Source: a virus
IMG/VR virus record: IMGVR_UViG_3300006927_003186
Coordinates: 1 to 30,940 of that record
Length of the DNA stretch: 30,940 nt
Reading direction: 5' to 3' (one strand)
Numbering within the stretch: position 1 is the stretch's first letter; each line of letters begins with the position of its first letter. Shown one piece after another: positions 7,312-15,633 of the stretch. Position numbers and translations under genes: made by a program. The notes below the pieces were generated by a model that ran no database searches, was not told the DNA's origin, and saw only the letters and a list, made by a program, of their open reading frames with translations.

Positions 7312-7320
7312 TATCTTTCG
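7312..7320 (-). promoter_or_regulatory. Candidate late-promoter-like motif before the second tube gene
   Basis: The minus strand reads CGAAAGATA followed by CGG, a one- or two-base variant of the TCAAAGATA motif, 28 nt before the ATG at 7284. A TATAAT hexamer also lies just upstream on the same strand (7329-7334), without a clear -35 box. Confidence 0.35.
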
Positions 7321-7340
7321 CCGAAACTATTATACGCAAA

Positions 7341-7362
7341 CGGCCCACCAATTGGTGGGCCG
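7341..7362 (-). terminator. Perfect 22-nt palindrome, probable terminator hairpin
   Basis: The two arms CGGCCCACC and GGTGGGCCG are perfectly complementary around AATT. The GC-rich stem lies 25 nt past the stop of the tube gene that ends at 7388. On the minus strand it is followed by TTTGCG, a short T tract, so termination may be partial. A protein-binding palindrome is the alternative. Confidence 0.5.
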
Positions 7363-7387
7363 TAAGTTGGCGAGCGGGCAGTTCCGA

Positions 7388-7993
7388 TTAAGTGTTCTGC
7401 GCGCAGTTCGGGGAAATGTCTGTTGGCTTTGGGACCTGGACGCAAGAACCATCAGACTTCGCACGGACTGCGCGGTCAAAACGCATTGTTGCCTCAATGG
7501 TCATAAGGTCGGTTGATGAGTAGTCGAGTTCCTGCCAGTTAACAGCAGCAGGCCAAGTGCCCATCATCGACCATTGTTCAGTTGTTTGACCCGAACCGTC
7601 GATCATGAGCAGAGCAGCAGTTCGCTTGTAAAATCGAGGGTGAGCCATCGCAATCGTTTGCATATTTACCACCGTCTCAATCCAGTGGTAAATTCCTCGT
7701 GAAATATCTGGGTCCTGCTCCACATCATACCACACCAGGGTCACTGGGTCCCAATCCTGCTTTCCAGCGAACCGGGCGACTTCCTGGTTGTGGTGCATTT
7801 CCGGTTCATCGAATTTGAACGCAGGCCGAGATGCGGATTGTAAGACCAATAATTCCGACTGGGAAAATGTTCCAGTACCACGCCCCAACGTCTCGAAAAC
7901 CCACCGATGCTTCCGGCGTGTTTCGATCGTGTTTGATGGTCCATCTGTTTCGGAGTAACCGCCTCCGAAAGGGTGTACATTAAAACCAGGCAT
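7388..7993 (-). CDS. Tail tube protein paralog (T4 gp19-type), 201 aa
   Basis: It starts MPGFNVHPFGGGYS. The segments RPAFKFDEPEMHHNQEVARF, GKQDWDPVTLVWYD and GTWPAAVNWQELDYSSTDLM are hallmarks of gp19-type tube proteins. It is the first gene after the sheath in transcription order and has a good GGAG ribosome-binding site. This position and its closeness to the family consensus make it the best candidate for the main tube subunit. The C-terminal 25 residues carry two Cys and are unlike the paralogs. Confidence 0.82.
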   Translation of the reverse strand: MPGFNVHPFGGGYSETDGPSNTIETRRKHRWVFETLGRGTGTFSQSELLVLQSASRPAFKFDEPEMHHNQEVARFAGKQDWDPVTLVWYDVEQDPDISRGIYHWIETVVNMQTIAMAHPRFYKRTAALLMIDGSGQTTEQWSMMGTWPAAVNWQELDYSSTDLMTIEATMRFDRAVRAKSDGSCVQVPKPTDISPNCAQNT

Positions 7994-8009
7994 TGTTTAC
8001 TCCATCAGT

Positions 8010-10868
8010 TTACGTAGCCGTCACGATGCCACCCGCCGCCAAAACTTCTTCAGCAGAGAAGCTGGCACCAGTGCGGAGGACAACCAAATTGAGCACGATG
8101 AATTCAACCGTCCGGGTCGGCTTCAAGAACACCGATACCCACAATTCATTGCGATCAATTCGTTCAGGTGTATTATTCGTCTCATCGACAACGACTCGGA
8201 ATGCCTGCAAACCGCGTCTGGCTTGAATGTCCGCCAAGAACGGCTCAATCGTAGCCGACACCTGACGCCACAAAACGCGATCGTTTGGCTCGAAGATGAA
8301 ATTCCGCAGAAGACGAATCAAATTCTTCTTAACAAAGATCAACAACATCCGGACATTAACACGATCCAAAGCTGATGAAGTTCGTTGCAGAGTCCGTTGA
8401 CCCCAAACCGTGATACCATCTTGTGGGAATTTCACAATTGGGTTGACTGAGTTGCCAGAGCCATACAACAGATCGCGTTCTCCCTGCGTCGGGGAATACT
8501 CCACATCCAACGCGGTGAGCAATCGACCACGGCGAAGACCGGCAGGGGCAAACCACTGCTCAGTTTCACGTGCGGTACGGGAGAAGACACTCGTGATGTG
8601 TCCAGATGGTGGAATCCAAATCTCGTTCGAGCTGAACTGATCGAAGATTCGGAGCCAACCCCAATACAGGGCACCATAGCTACTATTAATAGCAGCCTTG
8701 AGATCGGACAGCAACATACCATTATGCCAATCAACAACTTGTTGCGGCCGGAGACCGAACGGAGGATCGACAATATAAAGCACATCACCACGGCTCTCGC
8801 AAACTTGCAAAGCCGTACCAATAACAGCACCGGTCGAGAACCCAGGAGTCGTCAACAAGTTAATATCAATTGTTTCCGGGTTCTGGAATGCGTACAATCC
8901 AGTGGATAAGGCTGGGTTGCCGATGACTGCTGCGTCCAACTCACTTGAAAATGCCGGATCAGTCGGAATACCATTAGTCTGACCAGCATACTCGCGGTTA
9001 TTGAATTGTGATGGCTGCCGGACATCAAAGGTCGACAAATTCACGTTATTGTTCAGGAATGCTGGCCGCTCTTCCCAATTAACGTATGAATTGCCGTTCT
9101 GACCACCAATCGGCGATCCTGGGTTGACAATATTGGCAATATAACGGTCTTCACGCTTGTCAAAACTCGCGTCTTCAATCACGTCCAGGACTTCGCCCTG
9201 CGAACCAGCAATTGTGACCTTATATCGACCAGCAGCATCTCCAAGACCTTCAGTATAGACTTCCAAGCTGACTGTGTAGTCGTCGATCCAGGTGCCAGCA
9301 CTTGGAGCAACCAACCAGCCGACGATATTCGCGTAATATGAGGTGTCGATCGAGCATTCGTTGCTAAACGGATCAGTCTCACACGACAGAGGGATCGAAG
9401 CAGTGGTTTCGCCAGAATCCGGCAAAATAGTCCGATTATCATTGAATCCGCGATAGGATCTCTTGTGAGGGAACAGGATATTCAACTCTTCAGAGAATCG
9501 CAATGTCCGCAAATTCGAATAATCGGCCAACATCTGAAGGGTATCAAATTGATGATCAGATGATGCCACGATTATAACATGTGTAGTCTCACCAGGAACC
9601 GTCAATTCGAACGAATCCCAGAGAACATCACCGGCAACGATACCAGCAGCATCTACTGAACCGGCAATGGAAGCCGTCGTTTGATCAAGACCAATCGGCA
9701 CGTTGAATTCAACATCAACCGTCTCATTATCACCCACCAAGTTCATGCGAACTCGGTTATTTTGGCTGGTGATATCATATGGTCCAGAGTCCAAACCAAG
9801 AAGGTAAGATCGTGGAATATCCCAGGCGTATTGCTGAGTCCCAACTTCCAATGCCCATCCTTGAGTGGTCATCAACTGAAGACGTTCACCAGCAGTGTCC
9901 GAACGAATCTGCGGGATAACAGTAACGCCGTCATCTAAAGTGAATTCGACGAACTGGTAATCCTCGCCAGACAATAGCAAATTTGCCGCATCGGTGAAGG
10001 ATGTGGAGGTCGTGTGAGTCGCGGCGAGCATCGTGTAAACGGTCGGTGATGTAGCACCTTCCACGGAAACCGAGAAATCACGGTTGTCGGGAACGACAGA
10101 GAATGTAAAAGTATCATTTTCGTCCAAGACACCAGACGTGACGGCAACTTGAACCGAAACACCAGTCCCGATGGGGATGAAGGATGAAATACCGTCATCA
10201 CCTGGGTCATCTAAAACACCCTCTGCAACGATTTGACCATCACTGTTTCTGACGATTTGATATCCTGCTCCTGCGACAGCAGCATTATCGGAGAGATTTG
10301 GTGCGGACGTGATAATCATCACGAATGAATCGTCAACAGACCCAGTGTAGGTGCCGGTTGTGTTCAATGTTGCCGCTGTGGCCCCAAAAGTGCTCGAGAC
10401 TTCAACGTCACGGTAGTCGATCGCACTGATGGAAGCTGCATGGAATACTAGCGGTTCCGGGTTGTCGCCAACGCCATCGCCAACTTCACGGAGATTCAAA
10501 CGGCCAAAATCGATTCCTTGATATAGGGGAATTCTTCCCCAGCCCTTGCCACGTCCGCCGGACAAGTCGATACATACGGAGTCTAGTTCGGCCCCTTGGC
10601 CTTCGGCACATTCCACGCCAACACGCATAACGTAAGCTTGGTTGCCTTCTTCAAGATATGCCAATACAGCATACATCAAATAACTGGCTGGGAAGGGCTC
10701 ACCGAATGTATCAACTGCCTGCTGCGAATTCGTAATCAGGACTGCTTCATTGACCGGACCTTTATTGGCGGTGCCGATAAAAGCGGGCCGAAGCGGTCCG
10801 ATGGCGGTCGGGATGACACTCAGATCGATTTCGCGAGGGAAAACACCTGGACTAAGGAATACTGCCAT
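8010..10868 (-). CDS. Tail sheath protein, 952 aa (T4 gp18-type)
   Basis: The N-terminus (VFLSPGVFPREIDLS, AFIGTANKGPVNEAVLITNS, a FGEPFPASYL segment) and the C-terminal half (YLLGLD region onward, VNPIVKFPQDGITVWGQRTL, then LIRLLRNFIFEPNDRVLWRQ) are typical of contractile sheath proteins. The C-terminal domain ends with WVSVFLKPTRTVEFIVLNLV. At 952 residues it is much longer than T4 gp18 (about 660). The excess lies between residues about 110 and 450 and is beta-rich and Thr/Asp-rich, as expected for domains on the outer tail surface. The ATG has GGAG upstream and a TCAAAAATA motif 40 nt away. The main tube gene follows. Confidence 0.95.
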   Translation of the reverse strand: MAVFLSPGVFPREIDLSVIPTAIGPLRPAFIGTANKGPVNEAVLITNSQQAVDTFGEPFPASYLMYAVLAYLEEGNQAYVMRVGVECAEGQGAELDSVCIDLSGGRGKGWGRIPLYQGIDFGRLNLREVGDGVGDNPEPLVFHAASISAIDYRDVEVSSTFGATAATLNTTGTYTGSVDDSFVMIITSAPNLSDNAAVAGAGYQIVRNSDGQIVAEGVLDDPGDDGISSFIPIGTGVSVQVAVTSGVLDENDTFTFSVVPDNRDFSVSVEGATSPTVYTMLAATHTTSTSFTDAANLLLSGEDYQFVEFTLDDGVTVIPQIRSDTAGERLQLMTTQGWALEVGTQQYAWDIPRSYLLGLDSGPYDITSQNNRVRMNLVGDNETVDVEFNVPIGLDQTTASIAGSVDAAGIVAGDVLWDSFELTVPGETTHVIIVASSDHQFDTLQMLADYSNLRTLRFSEELNILFPHKRSYRGFNDNRTILPDSGETTASIPLSCETDPFSNECSIDTSYYANIVGWLVAPSAGTWIDDYTVSLEVYTEGLGDAAGRYKVTIAGSQGEVLDVIEDASFDKREDRYIANIVNPGSPIGGQNGNSYVNWEERPAFLNNNVNLSTFDVRQPSQFNNREYAGQTNGIPTDPAFSSELDAAVIGNPALSTGLYAFQNPETIDINLLTTPGFSTGAVIGTALQVCESRGDVLYIVDPPFGLRPQQVVDWHNGMLLSDLKAAINSSYGALYWGWLRIFDQFSSNEIWIPPSGHITSVFSRTARETEQWFAPAGLRRGRLLTALDVEYSPTQGERDLLYGSGNSVNPIVKFPQDGITVWGQRTLQRTSSALDRVNVRMLLIFVKKNLIRLLRNFIFEPNDRVLWRQVSATIEPFLADIQARRGLQAFRVVVDETNNTPERIDRNELWVSVFLKPTRTVEFIVLNLVVLRTGASFSAEEVLAAGGIVTAT

Positions 10869-10907
10869 TGGGATCTACTCCATACGTCAAATTCTTGACT
10901 TCTGAGG

Positions 10908-10916
10908 TATTTTTGA
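10908..10916 (-). promoter_or_regulatory. Candidate late-promoter motif upstream of the sheath gene
   Basis: The minus strand reads GTCAAAAATACC, 40 nt before the sheath ATG. It is one of the best matches to the recurring TCAAA[A/G]ATA motif, and sheath genes are typical late genes. Confidence 0.5.
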
Positions 10917-10929
10917 CGGAATGATGCCC

Positions 10930-11184
10930 TTAGGGAGTAACTGCTGCCTCTTGATCGACATGTGCTTCAGAGTCATAAATAACCTGAATCATGCGTCTCT
11001 TCTGCAGATTCTCAATCTGCTCATTACGCAGATGAGACTTCGGCAGCAGAGCATCCTGGCCTGGATTAATCCTGACCTGTTGCTCATTTCGGTAGAAATC
11101 ACTGTTAGGGGGCCGTACTTGTAGAGCGATCATCTGCGAGGAGCAGTTGTAAATTCGCACCACACTACTTTTCTGTTTGCTCAT
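10930..11184 (-). CDS. Hypothetical 84-aa protein before the sheath gene
   Basis: The family is not recognised. The sequence reads as a small beta domain (VVRIYNCSSQMIALQVRPP, then EQQVRINPGQDALLPKS) followed by a helix-like tail (LRNEQIENLQKRRMIQVIYD). It resembles short structural or capping proteins found among tail genes, and its position before the sheath suggests a tail role. A GAGG Shine-Dalgarno sequence precedes the ATG. Confidence 0.6.
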   Translation of the reverse strand: MSKQKSSVVRIYNCSSQMIALQVRPPNSDFYRNEQQVRINPGQDALLPKSHLRNEQIENLQKRRMIQVIYDSEAHVDQEAAVTP

Positions 11185-11215
11185 TAATCAATTCCTCAGC
11201 TTTTGGGTCCTGAAT

Positions 11216-11422
11216 TCAGGCCATACTGTACTTTTGATGTGGACATATTCCACCATTTGCATTACGACCGCAATTACAATTAAAGCATAAAACATCATAT
11301 CCTGATGGATATTGATTTTGTCTCAACCAACTGTAGAATCGCCAGCCGCTAGTCGTGCCAGTCTCACGTCTTGCTCTCGAAGACAAAGCGGCTGGACTAG
11401 GTGATATCTTCGAATATTTCAT
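11216..11422 (-). CDS. Small zinc-binding protein with HNH-like Cys motif, 68 aa
   Basis: The C-terminal half reads YDVLCFNCNCGRNANGGICP followed by H, close to a pattern common in phages (VLC.NCN.G...NGG.CPH) at the C-terminal end of small HNH-type proteins. The N-terminus is basic (SSRARRETG). There is no complete HNH catalytic core, so it may be an HNH remnant or a stand-alone zinc ribbon. The ATG overlaps the previous stop as ATGA, so it is coupled to the tail-completion-like gene. Confidence 0.55.
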   Translation of the reverse strand: MKYSKISPSPAALSSRARRETGTTSGWRFYSWLRQNQYPSGYDVLCFNCNCGRNANGGICPHQKYSMA

Positions 11423-12312
11423 TGTATTATTTCTTCAGCTTCATCTACATCTTGGATTGGTTCAGACCACAAATTCCCACCAGCCACCGTTGATTGAGCT
11501 TTGGAAGCAACAAGGATTTCACCAGCTTTTTCTTGAAGAGTTACCACTCGACCAAGAACTGTTTTGACAATCTTCTCTGGTAAAGGCAACCAGGCTTCTG
11601 CAGTAGTGGTTACTTCATACCGAACTTTTGCATGCGTGTCAAATCCTGCTTCTTTATCACTCGCATCTGTCGACCCACCATAGCGAATCTGGACATTCCC
11701 TTCTAATTTGCCATCAAACATCCGGAATTCAGCTAATGGATTGAACCGGGTGAGCACCTGATAGATTATGTACTCCACATCTCTTTTATGTTCTGCCCAA
11801 ATAGTGAGATTATAATCAACGAGCCAAGGCGTTGGGCGATATACCTTAGCCACCTGATCACCACGGCTACTCAGATATCGAGCAGTCATAGCATGATATG
11901 GAGGACTGAACTTCTCAGGATTGAACTCATGACTCTCACGACTGATAGCAGCCACAGGTAATCGAGCACGACCCTCGACAAGATCATCATTCCATATCAG
12001 AACACTCTTATCACCACCAGCAATCTTGACCCTCATGAAACGATACGAATCCTTAGTCGGAACACGAATTCCAGACCAATATTGTTTCATCGAGTCATCC
12101 AATGACCTAAAGCCAGGCTGAAGGTACTCCTCAAGATGATATGGATAAACTGGGACATCACCATCACCAGAAATCCCAGTACGACCGCCCTCAGCATGAC
12201 TAAGCTGTTTGACAGCCGGAATAGATCCCAATCCACTAGGGAGCTGTTGCGGACCGACCTGGGTCGACCCACTCTTAACAGAAAAATCAGCTCCAAAATC
12301 GTAGATTGGCAA
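11419..12312 (-). CDS. Probable tail completion/sheath-terminator-like protein, 297 aa
   Basis: The central region YRPTPWLVDYNLTIWAEHKR, DVEYIIYQVLTRFNPLAEFR and later KVRYEVTTTAEAWLPLPEK fits the layout of T4 gp15-type tail completion proteins (P.P..i.Y.l.iw....D..qi.eqiL.rFnP). These cap the tail tube and sheath before head joining. The first 60 residues are Gly/Ser-rich and the C-terminal 60 are probably helical. The start is TTG at 12312 with GGATA upstream. It lies between neck-type and sheath genes, which supports the assignment; the sequence match is only suggestive. Confidence 0.5.
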   Translation of the reverse strand: MPIYDFGADFSVKSGSTQVGPQQLPSGLGSIPAVKQLSHAEGGRTGISGDGDVPVYPYHLEEYLQPGFRSLDDSMKQYWSGIRVPTKDSYRFMRVKIAGGDKSVLIWNDDLVEGRARLPVAAISRESHEFNPEKFSPPYHAMTARYLSSRGDQVAKVYRPTPWLVDYNLTIWAEHKRDVEYIIYQVLTRFNPLAEFRMFDGKLEGNVQIRYGGSTDASDKEAGFDTHAKVRYEVTTTAEAWLPLPEKIVKTVLGRVVTLQEKAGEILVASKAQSTVAGGNLWSEPIQDVDEAEEIIQ

Positions 12313-12323
12313 TGTTTATCCAA

Positions 12324-12620
12324 TTACTTTACAGACGATAACAAATCAGCAGGATTCTTCAGGTCATCCATAACCTGCCGCACCTTATCTTCCGTGGACT
12401 TCTTCTCATCTGCATCCTGCACAATAATCTGGCCAGTCAGAACAGTAGTACCCCCATTCTTGGTGACACTACCAGCTGCCTGAACCAATTTCAAACCAGG
12501 GACCTGTTGCTCAAGATGTTTCTGCACCCCAGCAGCAATCATATTAAAGAAACGATGATTCGACACAGAATTGCTGGATCGAATCTGTTTAACCTGATCA
12601 GATACTTTCGCGGTAGACAC
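12324..12620 (-). CDS. Hypothetical protein, 98 aa
   Basis: No family is recognised. The protein has a helical N-terminus (FFNMIAAGVQKHLEQQVPGL), a central beta hairpin (TTVLTGQIIVQDADEKK) and a helical end. The start is GTG at 12620 with GAGG seven bases upstream. It overlaps the end of the 209-aa neck-type gene by 23 nt, so coupling is likely. A small connector or assembly factor would fit the position. Confidence 0.55.
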   Translation of the reverse strand: MSTAKVSDQVKQIRSSNSVSNHRFFNMIAAGVQKHLEQQVPGLKLVQAAGSVTKNGGTTVLTGQIIVQDADEKKSTEDKVRQVMDDLKNPADLLSSVK

Positions 12621-13227
12621 CGTTAGTCCTCACATGCTCCTCTGTAGGCATATCTTCCTCAGGCCGCACAGTAATATCGGCAGTAAGGATTTCAACCTGA
12701 CAGGTAAAGTAAAGCCAGATATAACGGAAATTACCACTAGGAGTAGCATTCATAATTCTAAAATTCTTTGGACTAACAGCAGCCGCATTATACGGCAACT
12801 GTAGCACATCCCCCATCCGCAACATCCTATCGTTGAACCTCTCGTGTAGTTGTCTATGACTGAAAACTACCTCCAATCGGTGGGCTTCCATATCCGCACC
12901 CCATTTCTTCAGCTCAATTTCAATCGGAGCCGGTTTGAAGAATGCCTTCATAGGGATATGATTCCAGTATGTTGGGTCAGCATCCTCATCCCAAACACCA
13001 TCATGATCCACATTCTCAGTACGCTGAAAGACTTTAATCTCGGCACCAGACACATGAATAATTTCATCAGCCAATTGACGGGCCAGCTTGATATCCGCAA
13101 CTTCCGTATCATGTAGAGCGATAGGAGTATGACGCTGCTCTACATCAGTGCGATAACTCTCCCACACTGAATCAAAAGTGCCAGGACTAATTTGTCCCGT
13201 ATCGGCTGCAAAGCGATGAATTGTCAT
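12598..13227 (-). CDS. Probable neck/head-tail connector structural protein, 209 aa
   Basis: The segments MKAFFKPAPIEIELKKWGAD, HRLEVVFSHRQLHERFNDRM, LRMGDVLQLPYN and FRIMNATPSGNFRYIWLYFT describe a beta-rich domain like those of phage neck or head-completion proteins (T4 gp14 region). I rely on layout and position, not on a diagnostic motif. An ACAAAGATA element ends exactly four bases before the ATG, with no Shine-Dalgarno sequence. The stop of a 56-aa upstream frame overlaps the ATG. Confidence 0.45.
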   Translation of the reverse strand: MTIHRFAADTGQISPGTFDSVWESYRTDVEQRHTPIALHDTEVADIKLARQLADEIIHVSGAEIKVFQRTENVDHDGVWDEDADPTYWNHIPMKAFFKPAPIEIELKKWGADMEAHRLEVVFSHRQLHERFNDRMLRMGDVLQLPYNAAAVSPKNFRIMNATPSGNFRYIWLYFTCQVEILTADITVRPEEDMPTEEHVRTNGVYRESI

Positions 13228-13394
13228 GTTCTATCTTTGTATTTGAATCCCATACAAAAGGACAGAAGCCAAATCGAGAAGATGTTGCCTGGTAGCATAC
13301 AAATTCGATAAGGATGTTCATTACCCACAGTGTGAAGGCTGGGCACTGATACCCAAAGGGCGTCCACACCAAGAACCAGACAACGAAGTCCCAT
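13224..13394 (-). CDS. Possible 56-aa protein, coupled by ATGA overlap
   Basis: In an otherwise empty 195-nt gap, a frame from ATG at 13394 encodes MGLRCLVLGVDALWVSVPSL, VGNEHPYRICMLPGNIF and FCMGFKYKDRT. Its TGA overlaps the next ATG (ATGA), as at many real junctions here. There is no clear Shine-Dalgarno sequence, and another frame across the gap is also open, so it could be chance. Confidence 0.35.
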   Translation of the reverse strand: MGLRCLVLGVDALWVSVPSLHTVGNEHPYRICMLPGNIFSIWLLSFCMGFKYKDRT

Positions 13395-13422
13395 TCTAGG
13401 CAGTTAAATTTGGCTGATTTAA

Positions 13423-13935
13423 CTAAGTGCCAGATAAACCCCAAGGCGGCACAGGCGGCAATATGCCCACACCCTCGGGGAACACGCCCTCCTCAACATA
13501 TGGATCAGGCGGTGGTGGCAAGACATCATCAAAATCCGGAGATGGGCAAAAACCCATCCCAATCACATCACACGCATCGAAATTCTCTTTGACGGGTAAT
13601 TCCTCATTAGCCAGATCACGTAATATCTCATAGTAATCATCATAATCGGCACATGGGCAATCAGTATCTATTGGTGGCAACACCAACCATTTCTGACGCA
13701 TATTCCCACGATTGAAGTTGGCCCCCAACTTCACTTTAGACCCAGGAATCGCATCTAGTGCGGCCTGTAGATCAATGATCGCATTCCCACAACCAGATTC
13801 AGCAAGGTGGGAAGAAAGAGCAGTTGAGGACAATGCAGACGTTGGCTCGCATCCAGGAACAAGAACTTTATTCCCAGAGATCACCTCCAACTGGAGGCTG
13901 ATCGTTGTCTGCATTCGTAGTGGCATTATTTTCAT
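13423..13935 (-). CDS. Hypothetical Cys- and Pro-rich protein; start displaced by the neighbouring endonuclease gene
   Basis: The family is not recognised. The protein has a plausible core (CGNAIIDLQAALDAIPGSKV, KLGANFNRGNMRQKWLVLPP), an acidic Cys segment (CPCADYDDYYEILRDLANEE) and a proline-rich C-terminus (VLPPPPDPYVEEG, ILPPVPPWG). The formal ATG at 13935 lies 68 nt inside the endonuclease gene and has no good ribosome-binding site; the first ~22 residues are therefore doubtful. A perfect GGAGGTGAT sits at the end of the endonuclease gene, but no ATG, GTG or TTG in this frame follows at normal spacing. The original 5' end may have been lost or replaced by the insertion. Confidence 0.6.
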   Translation of the reverse strand: MKIMPLRMQTTISLQLEVISGNKVLVPGCEPTSALSSTALSSHLAESGCGNAIIDLQAALDAIPGSKVKLGANFNRGNMRQKWLVLPPIDTDCPCADYDDYYEILRDLANEELPVKENFDACDVIGMGFCPSPDFDDVLPPPPDPYVEEGVFPEGVGILPPVPPWGLSGT

Positions 13936-14806
13936 CTTCGCCGATTACTTCCCACGGAAATCTGTCATCCACATTCATTACGCGGAAATTGAAAATCGAT
14001 TTCTTAGCTGCTTTAGTTTTGCCCTCTACATATGGAAGTAATCCATCAGGCTTGATTTCAAGAAGAAATTGCTCTTCTGCCAAAATGACCAAGAAATCTG
14101 GAATATATCTTCTAATTTTACCGTCTTGTTGATAAGAAATCGGAAATGGATTTTTGATGAATTTTATTACTTTATCGTCATCATCAAGCCGATTAGATAT
14201 AACCAATTCCCAATATGAATCACACCAAAAATCATTGCATTTGTTGCGTTTCGAACTGAATTTACCTCTATTACCAGGGCCTTTTCTCACTGTTATCCTG
14301 TGGCGACGCAAAGCCGATAATACAGCTTTTTTACCACAATTCAATTCGCTAGCAATGACTCTTGATGGTTTTCGTTCTACAACATATGCATTGAACAACC
14401 ATTCAACATCGCCAAGTTTGTCGTATGCTTCTTGCCCTATTTGAACACTAAGATTAGTCGATTCTTTAAAGCTGAATCCTGGCGATTTGACTCCAGCCGC
14501 ATAACATCGTTGTCTAACAACGTTGATCGAGCATTCCAACTGCCTTGCTACTTCACTGAATGCCGTGCCCTTTTTTACCAAACCAATAATTTCGTCGTCA
14601 ACAACATCTGATTTATTATGCGGCTTGTGAGATGACTTAAACCTTCCCCTTATGATTTTTAACCCAGCCGATTTCAAAACCTTTCTAATATGATAATCCC
14701 TAGCTTCATATTTATTTGCTAGATCAGCAACCGCAACTCCAGATTTATAAGATGCAACGATTGCGTCTTTGTCTAGATTGGCTACAACCGGTTTCCATGT
14801 TCCCAT
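13868..14806 (-). CDS. Homing-endonuclease-like protein: HTH arms plus PD-(D/E)XK nuclease
   Basis: The first 170 of 312 residues hold three helix-turn-helix-like units (SGVAVADLANKYEARDYHIR, GTAFSEVARQLECSINVVRQ, KPSRVIASELNCGKKAVLSA). The C-terminal half is a TnsA/Vsr-type nuclease: YWE near 200, then RRYIPDFLVILAEEQFLLEI followed by KP, giving the E...PD...E-x-K arrangement (D237, E250, K252). Such proteins cut specific sites and spread as free-standing homing genes. It sits between a neck-type gene and a hypothetical gene, has its own promoter-like motif and a GGAGG Shine-Dalgarno sequence, and overlaps the apparent start of the next gene. Confidence 0.78.
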   Translation of the reverse strand: MGTWKPVVANLDKDAIVASYKSGVAVADLANKYEARDYHIRKVLKSAGLKIIRGRFKSSHKPHNKSDVVDDEIIGLVKKGTAFSEVARQLECSINVVRQRCYAAGVKSPGFSFKESTNLSVQIGQEAYDKLGDVEWLFNAYVVERKPSRVIASELNCGKKAVLSALRRHRITVRKGPGNRGKFSSKRNKCNDFWCDSYWELVISNRLDDDDKVIKFIKNPFPISYQQDGKIRRYIPDFLVILAEEQFLLEIKPDGLLPYVEGKTKAAKKSIFNFRVMNVDDRFPWEVIGEDENNATTNADNDQPPVGGDLWE

Positions 14807-14823
14807 TATCGCGTCCTCCGAGT

Positions 14824-14832
14824 TATTTTTGA
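14824..14832 (-). promoter_or_regulatory. Candidate late-promoter motif upstream of the PD-(D/E)XK gene
   Basis: The minus strand reads GCGTCAAAAATAAC, 18 nt before the ATG at 14806, with GGAGG in between. It matches the recurring motif and suggests the mobile gene is transcribed from its own start. Confidence 0.45.
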
Positions 14833-14847
14833 CGCGATATAACTAAA

Positions 14848-15633
14848 CTACCACAACCAGAGACCTATCGGCTCTCCCAACTTTATGGCCATCTCAATTA
14901 TTTCATCTTTATCTTTTTGACCTTCTTGCACTAAGTCTGATCCGTCATAATTAATAGTACCACCATCAGGAGTTGGCATACCAGCTACCTTCCGACGAGC
15001 ACTACCGACCGCAATCCGTGCTTCAGCCAACATCATATCGTAAACCAGTTGTCTGGATTGCGGACTACGGAAATGATTCACTACAGGAGTGTAAAGGACA
15101 ACTACTGGGAACGCACCCTTGGGTGTCGGGTACAATCGAATCAACTGATCTTTTGCACTGAGTCCATCACCAACAATACCAGTGCCGTCTCCTTCACCGA
15201 TCACTTCCCAGTGGCCTTCTGTCCCTAGAACTTTTTGGGAGAACTTGCGATAAGCTTGTAGAAGGTGGTAGTCGGTAAGGATGTTTTGAATACCAGAAAT
15301 ATTGCCGATATTGAAAAGGAATGACTCGGCACCGAAGACGTCATCGATCCTGGTAGTGACAGGGTCCCAATTGACCTCTTGCACCCAGTAAGCATCCTCT
15401 GGTAGTGGGTAAGTGGACTGGAGAGGCTTGGTATAGAACAGAGATAATTTCTGTTCTCGAGGGAAATACCCAGCAATGAAGTCACCAGCGACCCGGAAGA
15501 TTGTCTCCCACTGGTCTTCAGAAATCTCCACCTCAGTGATAGGATGTCCCATTTTGGATAGGACATACTTCTTCATCGGGTCACTGCGGACCTTTAGGAC
15601 ACTCGGGAGTTCTGCTGGTGCCAGAATTGCCAT
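14848..15633 (-). CDS. Probable neck protein (T4 gp13-like), 261 aa
   Basis: The layout fits myovirus neck proteins: an N-terminal helix-strand region (VLSKMGHPITEVEISEDQWE), then TYPLPEDAYWVQEVNWDP and VFGAESFLFNIGN, a basic middle, and a helical C-terminus (MMLAEARIAVGSARRKVAGM). These proteins join the head to the tail. Its ATG overlaps the stop of the ParB-like gene (TAATG). The assignment rests on segment order and on its place near other neck/tail-completion-type genes. Confidence 0.5.
   Translation of the reverse strand: MAILAPAELPSVLKVRSDPMKKYVLSKMGHPITEVEISEDQWETIFRVAGDFIAGYFPREQKLSLFYTKPLQSTYPLPEDAYWVQEVNWDPVTTRIDDVFGAESFLFNIGNISGIQNILTDYHLLQAYRKFSQKVLGTEGHWEVIGEGDGTGIVGDGLSAKDQLIRLYPTPKGAFPVVVLYTPVVNHFRSPQSRQLVYDMMLAEARIAVGSARRKVAGMPTPDGGTINYDGSDLVQEGQKDKDEIIEMAIKLGEPIGLWLW

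Noticed and set aside
8432-8830. 132-aa minus-strand frame inside the sheath gene
   Set aside because: It is an alternate frame of a strongly conserved sheath C-terminal region, with no own start signal.
13187-13444. 85-aa minus-strand frame covering the 195-nt gap
   Set aside because: It overlaps the next gene by about 40 nt and its start lies inside the previous gene; the 56-aa frame with ATGA coupling fits better, though neither is sure.
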